A DNA stretch of 64,000 nucleotides from Salicibibacter cibi (GTDB lineage Bacteria > Bacillota > Bacilli > Bacillales > Marinococcaceae), in the NCBI RefSeq assembly GCF_016495865.1, contig NZ_CP054706.1:3286001-3350000 (forward strand), given 5' to 3'. A model generated the notes under the pieces. That model did no database searches. It was not told where the DNA came from and saw nothing but the letters and a program-made list of their open reading frames with translations. Each line of letters opens with the position of its first letter. Position 1 is the first letter of the stretch. Below are positions 9,354 to 18,141 of this stretch, in pieces. A program made the position numbers and the translations under genes.

Positions 9354-10340
9354 ATGGAGCGAGAATTAGCGTTGGAATTGGTTCGCGTCACCGAGGCGGC
9401 CGCACTGGCAAGTGCCCAATGGCTTGGACGCGGCCAAAAAAACGAAGCGGATGATGCGGCAACAACCGCGATGCAATCGATGTTCCGATCCATCCATTGC
9501 GATGGGACGGTCGTTATCGGAGAAGGAGAAATGGACGAAGCACCCATGCTCTATATTGGTGAAAAAGTGGGGAACGGGCAGGGCCCGGAAGTGGACATAG
9601 CCGTCGATCCATTGGAAGGGACGAGCATTGTGGCCAAGGGACATCCGAACGCGATGGCGGTCATTGCCATTGGGGATAAAGGAACACTTTTGCACGCGCC
9701 GGACATGTACATGGAGAAAATCGTCGTCGGTCCCGAGGCGGCCGGACACATACATTTGGATGATCCCATCGAAACTTCCATTGGAACCGTCGCCAAAATG
9801 ATGAACAAACGGGTACGTGATGTAACGGTTATGATTCAGGAACGGGCACGTCACGAAGCACTCATCGAACGCGTTCGCCAGAAAGGTGCTCGGGTACAGC
9901 TTTTCGGCGACGGAGACGTAAGTGCATGCCTGGCAACCGCGACCACCGGTACCGGGGTCGATCTGTTTATCGGAACGGGAGGGGCTGCCGAAGGCGTGAT
10001 ATCAGCCGCAGCCGTGAAAGCACTCGCAGGCGACATGCAAGCGCGCCTTGCTCCCCGAGAGGAAGAAGAAACAAGACGGTGTAAAGAAATGGGCATCGAA
10101 GACCCGAACGCTCCTTTACAGCTAAACGAGCTTGTTCGTGGAGACGATGCTATCTTCGCAGCAACCGGCGTTTCTACGGGAGAGCTGCTCAACGGCGTTC
10201 GTTTTCTCGGGGATGATATTGCCGAGACAGACTCCATCGTCATGCGGGCAAAGACGCGCACCGTCCGCTCCGTAAACGCCCGTCATCATTTGCAACACAA
10301 GCCATCGTTTCCAAGAATTGAACCGATGGGCGATGAATAG
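9354..10340 (+). CDS. glpX: Class II fructose-1,6-bisphosphatase (GlpX)
   Basis: Class II FBPase, 328 residues, dephosphorylates fructose 1,6-bisphosphate in gluconeogenesis. The metal and substrate motifs are VVIGEGEMDEAPM (near residue 60) and DIAVDPLEGT (near residue 85). The FIGTGGAAEG block typical of GlpX follows. GGAGATTAGAT precedes the ATG. B. subtilis carries its glpX homologue elsewhere, so its place inside the yut cluster is a local rearrangement. Only a hypothetical protein follows before a terminator. Confidence 0.93.
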   Translation: MERELALELVRVTEAAALASAQWLGRGQKNEADDAATTAMQSMFRSIHCDGTVVIGEGEMDEAPMLYIGEKVGNGQGPEVDIAVDPLEGTSIVAKGHPNAMAVIAIGDKGTLLHAPDMYMEKIVVGPEAAGHIHLDDPIETSIGTVAKMMNKRVRDVTVMIQERARHEALIERVRQKGARVQLFGDGDVSACLATATTGTGVDLFIGTGGAAEGVISAAAVKALAGDMQARLAPREEEETRRCKEMGIEDPNAPLQLNELVRGDDAIFAATGVSTGELLNGVRFLGDDIAETDSIVMRAKTRTVRSVNARHHLQHKPSFPRIEPMGDE

Positions 10341-10393
10341 TCCAGCTGCTCCCCGACCATAGTATTACAAACGGGCTTTAGGGAGTGAAAATA

Positions 10394-10672
10394 ATGGTGG
10401 AAAAAAAGAACAAACAGAGATATCGTGACTTTGAATCGGTGGAATCACAAGAAAATGAACAAACGGCAGAAGAATTAACGGAAGGCTCCTATGGATCACC
10501 CTTCAAGGGAACACTCGGCAAATCTTCCCCATGGAAACCCGAACAACATATGATCTCCGCGTTTACGTATGAAAACCGCGAATTGCACGCAGGAGGCGGC
10601 CGCCTTTTTCCAAATACTCAAACCCACAAGGTCCACTCTAGCGAAGACGATGATAACGACGCTCATCGTTAG
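10394..10672 (+). CDS. Conserved hypothetical small hydrophilic protein
   Basis: A 92-residue charged protein without membrane segment or signal peptide. It begins VEKKKNKQRYRDFESVESQ and has a central glycine/proline region (GSYGSPFKGTLGKSSPWKPE), probably partly disordered. The ATG at 10394 is eight bases after GGGAG; a GTG at 10385 overlaps that site. I do not recognise a function. It may be co-transcribed with glpX, 54 bases away. Its stop codon TAG is the first base pairs of a partial hairpin repeat, and a terminator follows. Confidence 0.7.
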   Translation: MVEKKNKQRYRDFESVESQENEQTAEELTEGSYGSPFKGTLGKSSPWKPEQHMISAFTYENRELHAGGGRLFPNTQTHKVHSSEDDDNDAHR

Positions 10673-10696
10673 AAAACTTGGCTTTTCGCCAAGCTT
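10670..10696 (+). repeat. Hairpin element, partial copy A
   Basis: Only the first 27 bases of the 95-bp element are present (TTAGAAAACTTGGCTTTTCG onward to AAGCTT). It forms the small AACTTGGC/GCCAAGCTT stem and lies immediately after the preceding stop codon. Confidence 0.7.
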
Positions 10697-10697
10697 G

Positions 10698-10730
10698 AGC
10701 CCTCACCAAATCCGGTGAGGCTATTTTATT
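10698..10730 (+). terminator. Terminator after the glpX-hypothetical pair
   Basis: The stem AGCC(C)TCACC...GGTGAGGCT is followed by TATTTTATT. Confidence 0.75.
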
Positions 10731-10757
10731 CAGGAAAAGACGTTACATCTCAGACGC

Positions 10758-11822
10758 TCAAGACGGTTGCTTGGCCACTTTGCCCCGGTTTAAATAAAAG
10801 AAAGCCGTCGGCAATCCGCCAAAACGGATAAACCGTTTTGCCGTTCTTTTCAATTCCTTATTTTCCTGCACTTTTTTATCCGAAAGATACAAGGCGGGCA
10901 GCCCTTTGGTAACCATCTGGTGAAATTTTGCGTCCGGCAGTTTCTGAACGCTGTGCTCGGCATGCTCTTTAATATACCGAAAACGTTTCACCATTTGTTC
11001 TTCGCTCTCATAGTAAAAAACAAAGTTCAAGTCCCCTTCTTGCCGATCCTCTACTTGATCGATAAAATAATCGAGCATAATATGGAGACCTTGAACCCAA
11101 GGAAAATAGGCATCCTTGATTTCTTCCACTTCTTGAGCGATCATTTTCCGCTTGGAAGCATAAGCGGAAAGGCAAAATATCCCGAGCGTGGATCCGGCAC
11201 AAGCGGAAAATTCATACCAAGTCATGGGTGGGAATTCCTGCTTATGTCCTGCAAACCAATCTTCTAATTTTTCCTCCCGCTTGCTTTCATCAATATGTTT
11301 GTAAACTTGCAAGTCACAATAAACAGCGGATAAGTCCCGCATGGCAGCCTGCGCATCCATAAATCCGGGCAGCTTTTCCAAAACATTCTGGCACGTCATA
11401 ACGAGGGAAGCTAAGTATCCGCCATCCTCCTGCTCATCACGAAACTCATAATAGTTATCCGGCGTTTCTCCCGGTGTTAAGGCATGGTACATGGAACGAT
11501 GCAGGGAGCGAAAATCCCGTTCTTCCAAAGATGTGCTTCGATCGCAAAGGTTGTCCAGATAATCACTGATCGTCTGATAAGCGACGATAAAACGTATCAC
11601 ATCGCGACGGCGGGCATCAGTAGCCACTAATCCAAAAATTGTGCCGCCTTCACAGTGGAAGGTTTTTGCCTTAATACTCGCCAGCGCTTGCTCCCGCAAT
11701 TCCGCATTCGGAATTTCATCGGCTTTTTTCGTCCATTCATTTAAAAACTCATGCGCAACAGGAAGTGTCTCCTGTTTAATTTTATATAACAATGTCCACG
11801 GTTTTGTCGGCACCTTCACCAT
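10758..11822 (-). CDS. ytpB: Tetraprenyl-beta-curcumene synthase family protein (YtpB, DUF2600)
   Basis: A 354-residue protein of the YtpB/DUF2600 family. B. subtilis YtpB converts all-E-heptaprenyl diphosphate to tetraprenyl-beta-curcumene, precursor of spore sesquarterpenes. Asp-rich segments suited to metal-diphosphate binding are visible (QTISDYLDNLCDR near residue 90 and LDYFIDQVEDR near residue 255). The conserved RRRDVIRFIVAYQ block lies just before the first. The ATG at 11822 is near GAAGGGG. B. subtilis has this gene in the ytp region, so the position is a rearrangement. It stands alone on the minus strand. Confidence 0.88.
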   Translation of the reverse strand: MVKVPTKPWTLLYKIKQETLPVAHEFLNEWTKKADEIPNAELREQALASIKAKTFHCEGGTIFGLVATDARRRDVIRFIVAYQTISDYLDNLCDRSTSLEERDFRSLHRSMYHALTPGETPDNYYEFRDEQEDGGYLASLVMTCQNVLEKLPGFMDAQAAMRDLSAVYCDLQVYKHIDESKREEKLEDWFAGHKQEFPPMTWYEFSACAGSTLGIFCLSAYASKRKMIAQEVEEIKDAYFPWVQGLHIMLDYFIDQVEDRQEGDLNFVFYYESEEQMVKRFRYIKEHAEHSVQKLPDAKFHQMVTKGLPALYLSDKKVQENKELKRTAKRFIRFGGLPTAFFYLNRGKVAKQPS

Positions 11823-11967
11823 TAACACCCCTTCTACGCACTAAGTCTGATCATCTTCTACGTATAGCATACCTAACAACAAATAAGTGGGCAAGGACAA
11901 AATCAGCTGACTATTATGAATCTCTAGTCATTGAAATGATTAAAGATCGACAGGCGCCCAAACGGTT

Positions 11968-12003
11968 TAAAAACCACCAGCACAAACGCTGATGGTTTTT
12001 ATG
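11968..12003. terminator. Terminator at the yutD 3' end
   Basis: AAACCACCAGC pairs with GCTGATGGTTT around ACAAAC, with A and T runs on both sides. It serves yutD on the minus strand and overlaps its last codons. Confidence 0.8.
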
Positions 12004-12271
12004 TGACTTTTTTCACGATAAAATATGGGCAACCGAAATTACAGTATTCATACAGGTAGTCATAGATGGTGCTTACTTTGGCGTCAACGCTTGCTTTTTT
12101 GTTGTTGTCATGAAAAAAACCGCGAAGACGCAACTGCTCATGTCCCCAGTCGCCAACAATGTAGTCATACTTATCAAGGATTTCGCTATATCGCTTTAAA
12201 AAAGCCTCTTCATCCCAACCGGACTTTGATTCTTCGACGAGCTCAAACCGTTGATGATGGGTTTGGACCAT
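11999..12271 (-). CDS. yutD: YutD family protein (DUF1027)
   Basis: A 90-residue protein of the YutD family, conserved beside lipA in Firmicutes. It has the characteristic ILDKYDYIVGDWGHEQLRLRG block and a CNFGCPYF motif near the C-terminus; the two cysteines could bind metal or form a disulfide. The ATG at 12271 has GAGGTGA upstream and lies 16 bases after the lipA stop, so the two genes form an operon. The function is unknown; the tight lipA link suggests a role in lipoylation or its regulation. Confidence 0.88.
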   Translation of the reverse strand: MVQTHHQRFELVEESKSGWDEEAFLKRYSEILDKYDYIVGDWGHEQLRLRGFFHDNNKKASVDAKVSTIYDYLYEYCNFGCPYFIVKKVT

Positions 12272-12286
12272 CAAGCATCACCTCGC

Positions 12287-13207
12287 TCACACAGATGCCT
12301 CGTTGCCTTGGTATTTGGCGGCTTCTTGCCATACCTGTGCTTTATTAACCTGTTCATCGGCGTGATAAGAAGAACGAACGAGGGGTCCTGCCTCACAATG
12401 ACGGAACCCTTTTTGCATAGCAATTTCTTTAAACCGCGCAAATTCCTCGGGTGTGTAGTATTTTTGCACATCCAAATGTTTCTTCGTCGGCTGCAAATAT
12501 TGTCCGATCGTCATAATATCCACATCGTGGGCACGCAAATCATCCATGACTTCTTCGATTTCTTCGGGCGTTTCCCCGAGGCCGATCATAAGACTTGATT
12601 TCGTCGGAATATCGGGATGCAATTCCTTGGAATAGCGAAGAAATTCCAAAGAACGATCATACGTCGCGCGTGCACGAACTTTCTTCGTTAAGCGCCGGAC
12701 CGTTTCAATATTGTGGTTCAATATATTCGGGCGAGCCTCCATGAGCGTTTGTAAATTGTCGTGCAACCCCATCATATCCGAAGGCAATACTTCAATCGTC
12801 GTAAGCGGATTGCGGCGACGGACGGCGCGAACTGTTTCTGCGTACACCCGTGAACCTCCGTCTTTAAGGTCATCACGGGCAACAGCCGTAATAACGACGT
12901 GTTTCAAGCCCATTTGTTCCACGGACTCGGCAACTCGTTCCGGCTCGCCCCAATCAAGTTCATTGGGAAGTCCGGTTTTCACCGCACAAAATCGGCACCC
13001 GCGCGTGCATACATCCCCGAGGATCATAAATGTGGCCGTTTTTCTTACTGCCCAGCATTCATGAATATTTGGACAGCGCGCTTCTTCACAGACCGTATGT
13101 AATTTCTTTTCGCGCATCATCTTCTTAAGGCCTTTATAGGATTCATTTGTATTTAATTTTATTTTTAGCCAATCCGGTTTGCGAACATGCGCTTCTTTTT
13201 TCCCCAT
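12287..13207 (-). CDS. lipA: Lipoyl synthase
   Basis: A radical SAM lipoyl synthase of 306 residues that inserts two sulfurs into the octanoyl chain of lipoyl domains such as GcvH, which is encoded at 39 kb. The auxiliary [4Fe-4S] cluster ligands are Cys40, Cys45 and Cys51 ([12 protein letters not shown]). The radical SAM cluster ligands are Cys67, Cys71 and Cys74 (CTRGCRFC). The C-terminal RSSYHA motif, which holds the serine ligand, is present. It is first in an operon with yutD. Confidence 0.96.
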   Translation of the reverse strand: MGKKEAHVRKPDWLKIKLNTNESYKGLKKMMREKKLHTVCEEARCPNIHECWAVRKTATFMILGDVCTRGCRFCAVKTGLPNELDWGEPERVAESVEQMGLKHVVITAVARDDLKDGGSRVYAETVRAVRRRNPLTTIEVLPSDMMGLHDNLQTLMEARPNILNHNIETVRRLTKKVRARATYDRSLEFLRYSKELHPDIPTKSSLMIGLGETPEEIEEVMDDLRAHDVDIMTIGQYLQPTKKHLDVQKYYTPEEFARFKEIAMQKGFRHCEAGPLVRSSYHADEQVNKAQVWQEAAKYQGNEASV

Positions 13208-13416
13208 TTGATCACATCCTTTCCCTTTACTTTAACACACCGCCGGTACGGTTCCAAATGTAACAGATGGTGGATATTCCCTATAAAAGACAACATTGGC
13301 GCTTATAATTCTGCGAAATTGTTGCAAGTTAAAAGAAAGCCGCTGATCGAATGGAACAACTGAGATTGTCCATTTACACTTTCGCACTCGAAAACGCCAG
13401 AGAGAGGAGAAGTGCA

Positions 13417-14412
13417 ATGAACAAACGAACGCTACCCCTCCTTTTACTCGTTATCAGCTTTTCACTAACATTTTTACCGGAAATGGATGCCGCTGAAGAT
13501 AGGGATACCGTTGACGTTGATCATGAGCGGATGATGATTTACAAAGAAATGGATGGAATCACCCATGTTCCCTGGTATTGGCTTGCGGCCATCGATGCGC
13601 ATGAACGCGGATTGAATGTAGCCCGTAACGATCGAAGCAAAAACGAAGGTCTGATTGATATCTACTATTCCCCGCGTGACTGGGTAGGAGCATTAAATCC
13701 GGATCTTGAAGATAATGACGCGGCGCGTATCAGCGTATTTGGCGGTGTTGGTCTTGACGGAGATGATGATGGAGAAGCAAATCGCCAAGAAGATCGGGAT
13801 GTCCTGTACACAATGGCACGGCAAATTTCTACTTATGGTTATGATGATGAGAACATTCGCATCGCATTATGGGAGCATTATCAACGCGATCAAGCTGTTC
13901 GTATTATTAGTGGCCATGCGCAACTTTTCAAGGAATACGGAACGATTGCTTTGGATGAAACAGCTTTTCCCGTTCCTCTCGAATATAATTACACGTACCA
14001 TAGTACATGGGGCGACACGCGAGGATGGGGAGGCAAAAGAATTCATGAAGGAACGGATATTTTTGCGGGCCATAGCACCCCCGTGCGGGCAACGAAGTAC
14101 GGGGTCGTTGAATTAAAAGGGTGGAACACCTACGGCGGTTGGCGGATCGGCATTCGTGATTTAGATAATGTGTATCATTATTACGCCCATCTCAGCAGCT
14201 TTGCAGAAGGCATTGATGAAGGTAGCATTGTTGAGCCCGGGATGGAAATCGGAAAGGTCGGAAGCTCCGGCTATGGAAAACCCGGAACGGAAGGAAAATT
14301 TCCGCCCCACCTCCACTATGGGCTTTATCGGGACAACGGGTATTCCGAATGGTCGTTTGACCCGTTTCCATTCTTGAACTCCTGGGAAAAGAAAGAGCGG
14401 CAAAAGAATTGA
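13417..14412 (+). CDS. lytH: M23 family peptidase, spore cortex L-Ala-D-Glu endopeptidase (LytH/YunA)
   Basis: A 331-residue secreted peptidase with an N-terminal hydrophobic signal (residues 4-20). The middle domain (about 35-185) is of unknown fold. The C-terminal LytM/M23 domain has zinc ligands His210 and Asp214 (HEGTDIF) and the His298-Leu-His300 pair. In B. subtilis LytH trims peptides of spore cortex peptidoglycan. Its place between lipA-yutD and yunB matches B. subtilis yunA. The ATG at 13417 has GAGAGGAG upstream. The gene is divergent from lipA and probably under a late mother-cell sigma factor, which I could not confirm from the promoter sequence. Confidence 0.9.
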   Translation: MNKRTLPLLLLVISFSLTFLPEMDAAEDRDTVDVDHERMMIYKEMDGITHVPWYWLAAIDAHERGLNVARNDRSKNEGLIDIYYSPRDWVGALNPDLEDNDAARISVFGGVGLDGDDDGEANRQEDRDVLYTMARQISTYGYDDENIRIALWEHYQRDQAVRIISGHAQLFKEYGTIALDETAFPVPLEYNYTYHSTWGDTRGWGGKRIHEGTDIFAGHSTPVRATKYGVVELKGWNTYGGWRIGIRDLDNVYHYYAHLSSFAEGIDEGSIVEPGMEIGKVGSSGYGKPGTEGKFPPHLHYGLYRDNGYSEWSFDPFPFLNSWEKKERQKN

Positions 14413-14436
14413 CCAATTTGGATACGGGAGAAAATG

Positions 14437-14520
14437 GTTGGCGTTGACTGGGCAACAATGACACCATGAAAGTTCCTACGCCTGATTATGATGGCGTCAA
14501 AAATGAAAAGACAATGGCTT
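14437..14520 (-). repeat. GACGCCAT dyad repeat, single unit
   Basis: Read on the minus strand, TTGACGCCATCATAATCAGG continues to ATGGTGTCATTG. It is clearly related to the first unit of the tandem array at 31520-31676, which reads TTGACGCCATCCTAATCAAA and then ATGGTGTCATTG. The GACGCCAT and ATGGTGTC ends form an eight-base dyad. Confidence 0.65.
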
Positions 14521-14832
14521 TCGTTCACCATATATTTCCATGAAATTACGCGTGCCCTGCTCAGAAGAAAACCACGTCAAATGACGGCCAATCACCGAAT
14601 TTGAACATTGACAGATGAAGACACATGTCCATCATTTTGCTTTAACGGAAAAAAGGACGATAAATGTCATTAGATTTTAAACTGTCATGGCTGGGATTTA
14701 TGATTTTGGCATTGGCACTAAGGCATTCATGAGGACCGAAAAAGCCATTGGTTCTCGCCTTCGGGAACCATGACCGCTTCATGGCGCCCGTGGAAGCCGG
14801 ACTCGATCAAGTTCGGGCGCTATGGACTCGCA
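14521..14832. other. Intergenic, no gene seen
   Basis: Non-coding stretch of about 300 bases between the dyad repeat and hairpin copy B. It contains a local GGTTCTC/GGGAACC hairpin near 14750 and no open frame with translation signals. Confidence 0.5.
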
Positions 14833-14925
14833 TTAGAAAACTTGGCTTTCGCCAAGCTTTGATGGCCGAAAGCCTTAGTTACACTTATACAGGTAAGAAA
14901 GGTGATTTCTACTTTCTTACCTGCC
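14833..14925 (+). repeat. Hairpin element, full copy B
   Basis: A complete 93-bp copy. Stem 1 is GGCTTTCGCCA with TGGCCGAAAGCC; stem 2 is ACAGGTAAGAAAGGT...ACTTTCTTACCTG. It abuts the terminator of the downstream transporter gene. Confidence 0.8.
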
Positions 14926-14968
14926 AAAAAACATCCGCCGTGATATTGTTTATCACGGCGGATGTTTT
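14926..14968. terminator. Terminator of the NSS transporter gene
   Basis: A 15-bp perfect stem (ACATCCGCCGTGATA and complement, loop TTGT) is flanked by A6 on the left, which is T6 on the minus strand. Confidence 0.9.
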
Positions 14969-14981
14969 CTATCTTTGTTTG

Positions 14982-16337
14982 CTATGCTTCGATACCGAAA
15001 AAGTTCGCAAGGAGAATAACGATGATCATGAGCGGCGCGACAAACCGGATCAAGAAAAGCCATGTCTTTGCCACAGCCTCATTTTTAAAGTCCGCTTCTT
15101 CAAACGCCGCTTTGCTTTTCCATCCCCAGCCGACGAAAAGAACAACAATTAAACCGCCAATCGGAAGGAAATAGCTATCAGTAAGAACATCGATAAAATC
15201 AAGGAATGGCAGACCGGCGATTGTGAAATCACTGAGCGGGCCGCCTTGGCTCAACGTTGAAGGAATCCCCAATAGTGTGATCAAACCCCCGACAATAAGC
15301 ACCGCTTTTTTTCTGGTTAATTTCACTTGCCGTATCGCAAACGATATGCTGACTTCCGCCAATGAAATGGCCGAAGACAATCCGGCGATAAAAACAAGGA
15401 AGAAGAAAAATACGGCAAAGAATGTTCCGCCTGCCGCCATCTGATTAAACACTTCCGGCAAGACGACAAAGATTAACGCCGGCCCTTGATCCGTATCGGC
15501 GCCTATCGTAAATACAGCTGTAAAAATCACCACTGCGACCAAAATCGCGAACAGCGTGTCCAGAAGCACGATGCCCGTTGCAGTGCTCGGCAAACGGTTG
15601 CCTGTTTGTTTTGAGAGATAACCGCCATATGTGACCATAATCCCCATTCCCAGGGATAGCGTAAAAAACGCCTGGCCGATAGCTGCCAGATAAAGGGAAG
15701 GATCGCCTAATGCGCTCCAGTCGGGAACGAACAAAAATGACATACCCTCTCCTGCGCCATCCAATGTTAGCCCGTATCCTGCCAAAATCAAAAGGACAAC
15801 GGCAAGCAAGGGCATGAAAATTTTACTGCTAAGTTCAATCCCTTTTTGAACCCCGAAATACAAAATACCAACAATAATAGCCATTACAATCAATTGCCAA
15901 ATCACGGGGAGGATTGCATCTCCGGTGAACCCGCCGAAATATTCTTCGACTCCCCCGGTCTCCACTTGCTGTATGCTTCCCGTTAAATAACTGAACATGT
16001 AATACAAAACCCAACCGGTAATAACAGCGTAAAATGAGACAATTAAAAAGGACGTGATAACGCCCAGCCAACCGCCAATGACCCATGGTTTAGCAGGTGC
16101 GGTTTTGGAAAATGAGCCAACGGCATCAAGTTGCCCCCGTTTCCCAATGGAAAACTCCGCAATCATTGTAGGCAAACCGATAATGAAAATACAGACGAGG
16201 TACACGATTAAAAAAGAAGCGCCCCCATACTCCCCGGCGATGTAGGGGAAACGCCATATGTTCCCCAGACCGACGGCCGAGCCTACAGCTGCTAGCATGA
16301 AACCGACACGCGTCGCCCATTGTTCTCTCCCTTGCAT
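14982..16337 (-). CDS. Sodium-dependent transporter, NSS (SNF) family
   Basis: A 451-residue polytopic membrane protein of the neurotransmitter:sodium symporter family, similar to B. subtilis YocR/YhdH. The signature GSAVGLGNIWRFPY occupies TM1 (about residues 18-31), including residues that form the sodium and substrate sites. Eleven to twelve hydrophobic segments follow. Substrates of bacterial members are amino acids (LeuT, TnaT) and cannot be predicted here. GGAGGTC precedes the ATG. The gene is monocistronic, with a strong terminator. It interrupts the lytH-yunB order of B. subtilis together with the island that follows. Confidence 0.92.
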   Translation of the reverse strand: MQGREQWATRVGFMLAAVGSAVGLGNIWRFPYIAGEYGGASFLIVYLVCIFIIGLPTMIAEFSIGKRGQLDAVGSFSKTAPAKPWVIGGWLGVITSFLIVSFYAVITGWVLYYMFSYLTGSIQQVETGGVEEYFGGFTGDAILPVIWQLIVMAIIVGILYFGVQKGIELSSKIFMPLLAVVLLILAGYGLTLDGAGEGMSFLFVPDWSALGDPSLYLAAIGQAFFTLSLGMGIMVTYGGYLSKQTGNRLPSTATGIVLLDTLFAILVAVVIFTAVFTIGADTDQGPALIFVVLPEVFNQMAAGGTFFAVFFFFLVFIAGLSSAISLAEVSISFAIRQVKLTRKKAVLIVGGLITLLGIPSTLSQGGPLSDFTIAGLPFLDFIDVLTDSYFLPIGGLIVVLFVGWGWKSKAAFEEADFKNEAVAKTWLFLIRFVAPLMIIVILLANFFGIEA

Positions 16338-16492
16338 CGAAAGACCTCCTCAAAAAGGAATATTTATAAAATTATAATTAAAATATGTTCAAATGTCAAA
16401 AATATGAATGCTTTTTGTTAAGGACTTTAGACATTTTTCATATTGGTTTGTTGTCATCAACTTTTCCTGCTTCGTTTTCTATAATTTACGTT

Positions 16493-16716
16493 CTATAATT
16501 GATTTAGCAAATTCGTGATTTTTTCTTTTAATAGTGGCATCTCGTTTTCAACCGCATTCCAAACGATATCGTTATCCACCCCAAAATATTCGTGCGTCTC
16601 TGATTCCTGCCATTTTTCGCTAAGGCATGTGTGAATGTTGCTCTCAAAAAGCCTTTTGAAACACGTTTTGTAGCTTTTCCAATGATCTCTAAATTACGAA
16701 TCACCGCATCTTGGAT
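16493..16716 (-). pseudogene. HepT/DUF86 toxin relic, frameshifted
   Basis: On the minus strand one frame reads IQDAVIRNLEIIGKATKRVS, a hallmark of DUF86/HepT proteins. A different frame then reads HEYFGVDNDIVWNAVENEM and ends LLNQL before a TAG, matching the family C-terminus. The two parts are out of frame, the region between them is too short, and no start codon is seen. HepT is the HEPN RNase toxin of MntA-HepT systems. The relic lies next to the Abi_2 gene. Confidence 0.75.
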
Positions 16717-16830
16717 TCACTTTGAACGAAATAAGTTCCCCACTCCATTCGGAAGATACAATTGAACCTCTACAACTAAATTGAAGATTTTGATGGGGCA
16801 TTCCTTATCTTAAATACGACTCAATATCTC

Positions 16831-16851
16831 GTAGTTCCCTTCGGGAACTAC
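16831..16851. other. Perfect hairpin in the AT-rich island
   Basis: GTAGTTCCC-TTC-GGGAACTAC is a 9-bp perfect stem with a 3-base loop. There is no T run, so it is not a standard terminator. Confidence 0.5.
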
Positions 16852-17097
16852 TGCACCAGATGAAATTATTTCTTAAAATTCCGATTATTTCATTTATAAT
16901 TTTATACTTTTAAAGCATTTCAATGTTTTCAAACATCATCGGCACTTTTATGTATCCATGGAGATGCAACCTATTCGTTCTTGTAAAATTAAAAGAGAAC
17001 CAGACGCATCCAGTCCCCTTAAGTGTATGCCGAAGCAATACACCGCGATTATTATATATTATGTTATCACAACATGAATTATTCGTAAAGAGTAAGA

Positions 17098-18072
17098 TTA
17101 AACAAACACTCTTAACTTCCCTAGCTTTGTTTTCATGTCTGAGCCCATAATTGAGGTATGAGCGTTAACCGGAATAGCATTACGCAATTTTTCTGATTCC
17201 ATACTAAACTGCTTGATCACTTTTCTTATCTCTGCTTTTGAAACGCCTAAATTCTTCAATAAAAAAATGGTTACCACAAGATAATCTATTATATTCTCGA
17301 AAGTGATTCCTGAGATATTTGTTTCATTCTCAATATATCCTTTTAATCTAGCTGGAGGACTTGTTTTTTGAAACCGACAATCAAATATAACAGAATTGTG
17401 AGCGACTGAATTTCGTAATTCTTTGATCAGAAATATCATATCTTCAACGATTCTTCCATTTTGATTATAATTTGTAGAATGCACATTTAAATCCTGTGCA
17501 ATTGTCTTTCGAACTTCCTCATTTAAACACATGACAAAGAATCCAAAGTCACCAAAGTTAATGATCTCAAAAATTGCCCATAAAGGAATAGGTTTATTTG
17601 TATGAAAGAAGTGCTCAATTACATCACGCTTATTATTATAATGATAAGCGATACTATTGTTAACGGCATTACGAAGGTCTAGCTTCCTTTTTACAGCTTT
17701 CCTGTATTTTGAACTACCTACATCATGTTTTTTATAATCATTTAATAGCTGTCGATAAATATAATCAAAATCAGCCTGCCCATAACCGATCAAAGTATCG
17801 AGCGTATGGTTTTTTAAAGCAGTTTCTATAAACATAATATGTGGATAAAATAATGTTTTCAGTTGGACATCGAATTGATAAATCGCAACAATTTCATCAA
17901 AATCAGTATATGGAATTCTGTCATTTGATTTTTTTATAAACCGATAACCTTTATAACCGTGATAATAACCCATATTTAAAAGATCTTTCTTATTTTTACT
18001 TCCCTCAATCGATATTCCATGAACGTCCCTTAAATGTTTCATCAAACCATTTGTTCTTTTCCCGTAAACCAT
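17098..18072 (-). CDS. Abi family (Abi_2/AbiD-AbiF-like) abortive infection protein
   Basis: A 324-residue protein resembling the Abi_2 family of abortive infection proteins (AbiD, AbiF), which make phage-infected lactococci die or stop phage growth. It opens KRTNGLMKHLRDVHGISI and continues with a helical core (YTDFDEIVAIYQFDVQLKTL, IMFIETALKN). The likely HEPN RNase motif is ELRNSVAHN near residue 235 (R, four residues, H). The ATG at 18072 follows AGGGG. Codons and bases are strongly AT-rich relative to neighbours, and the gene is absent from the B. subtilis locus, so horizontal acquisition is likely. It stands alone beside a HepT relic. Confidence 0.75.
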   Translation of the reverse strand: MVYGKRTNGLMKHLRDVHGISIEGSKNKKDLLNMGYYHGYKGYRFIKKSNDRIPYTDFDEIVAIYQFDVQLKTLFYPHIMFIETALKNHTLDTLIGYGQADFDYIYRQLLNDYKKHDVGSSKYRKAVKRKLDLRNAVNNSIAYHYNNKRDVIEHFFHTNKPIPLWAIFEIINFGDFGFFVMCLNEEVRKTIAQDLNVHSTNYNQNGRIVEDMIFLIKELRNSVAHNSVIFDCRFQKTSPPARLKGYIENETNISGITFENIIDYLVVTIFLLKNLGVSKAEIRKVIKQFSMESEKLRNAIPVNAHTSIMGSDMKTKLGKLRVFV

Positions 18073-18141
18073 ACAACAACCCCTGTAAAAATTTAAGAAT
18101 AACAACTGGTTCCAAGTATAGAATTTTAAAAAACCTTATAA

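Larger units (their letters stand above)
16338..17097. other. AT-rich intergenic island upstream of the Abi gene
   Basis: A 760-bp stretch clearly more AT-rich than its neighbours. It contains the hepT relic (16493-16716) and a perfect hairpin (16831-16851). No intact gene was found. The MntA-type nucleotidyltransferase that usually pairs with HepT is not recognisable. Confidence 0.6.
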
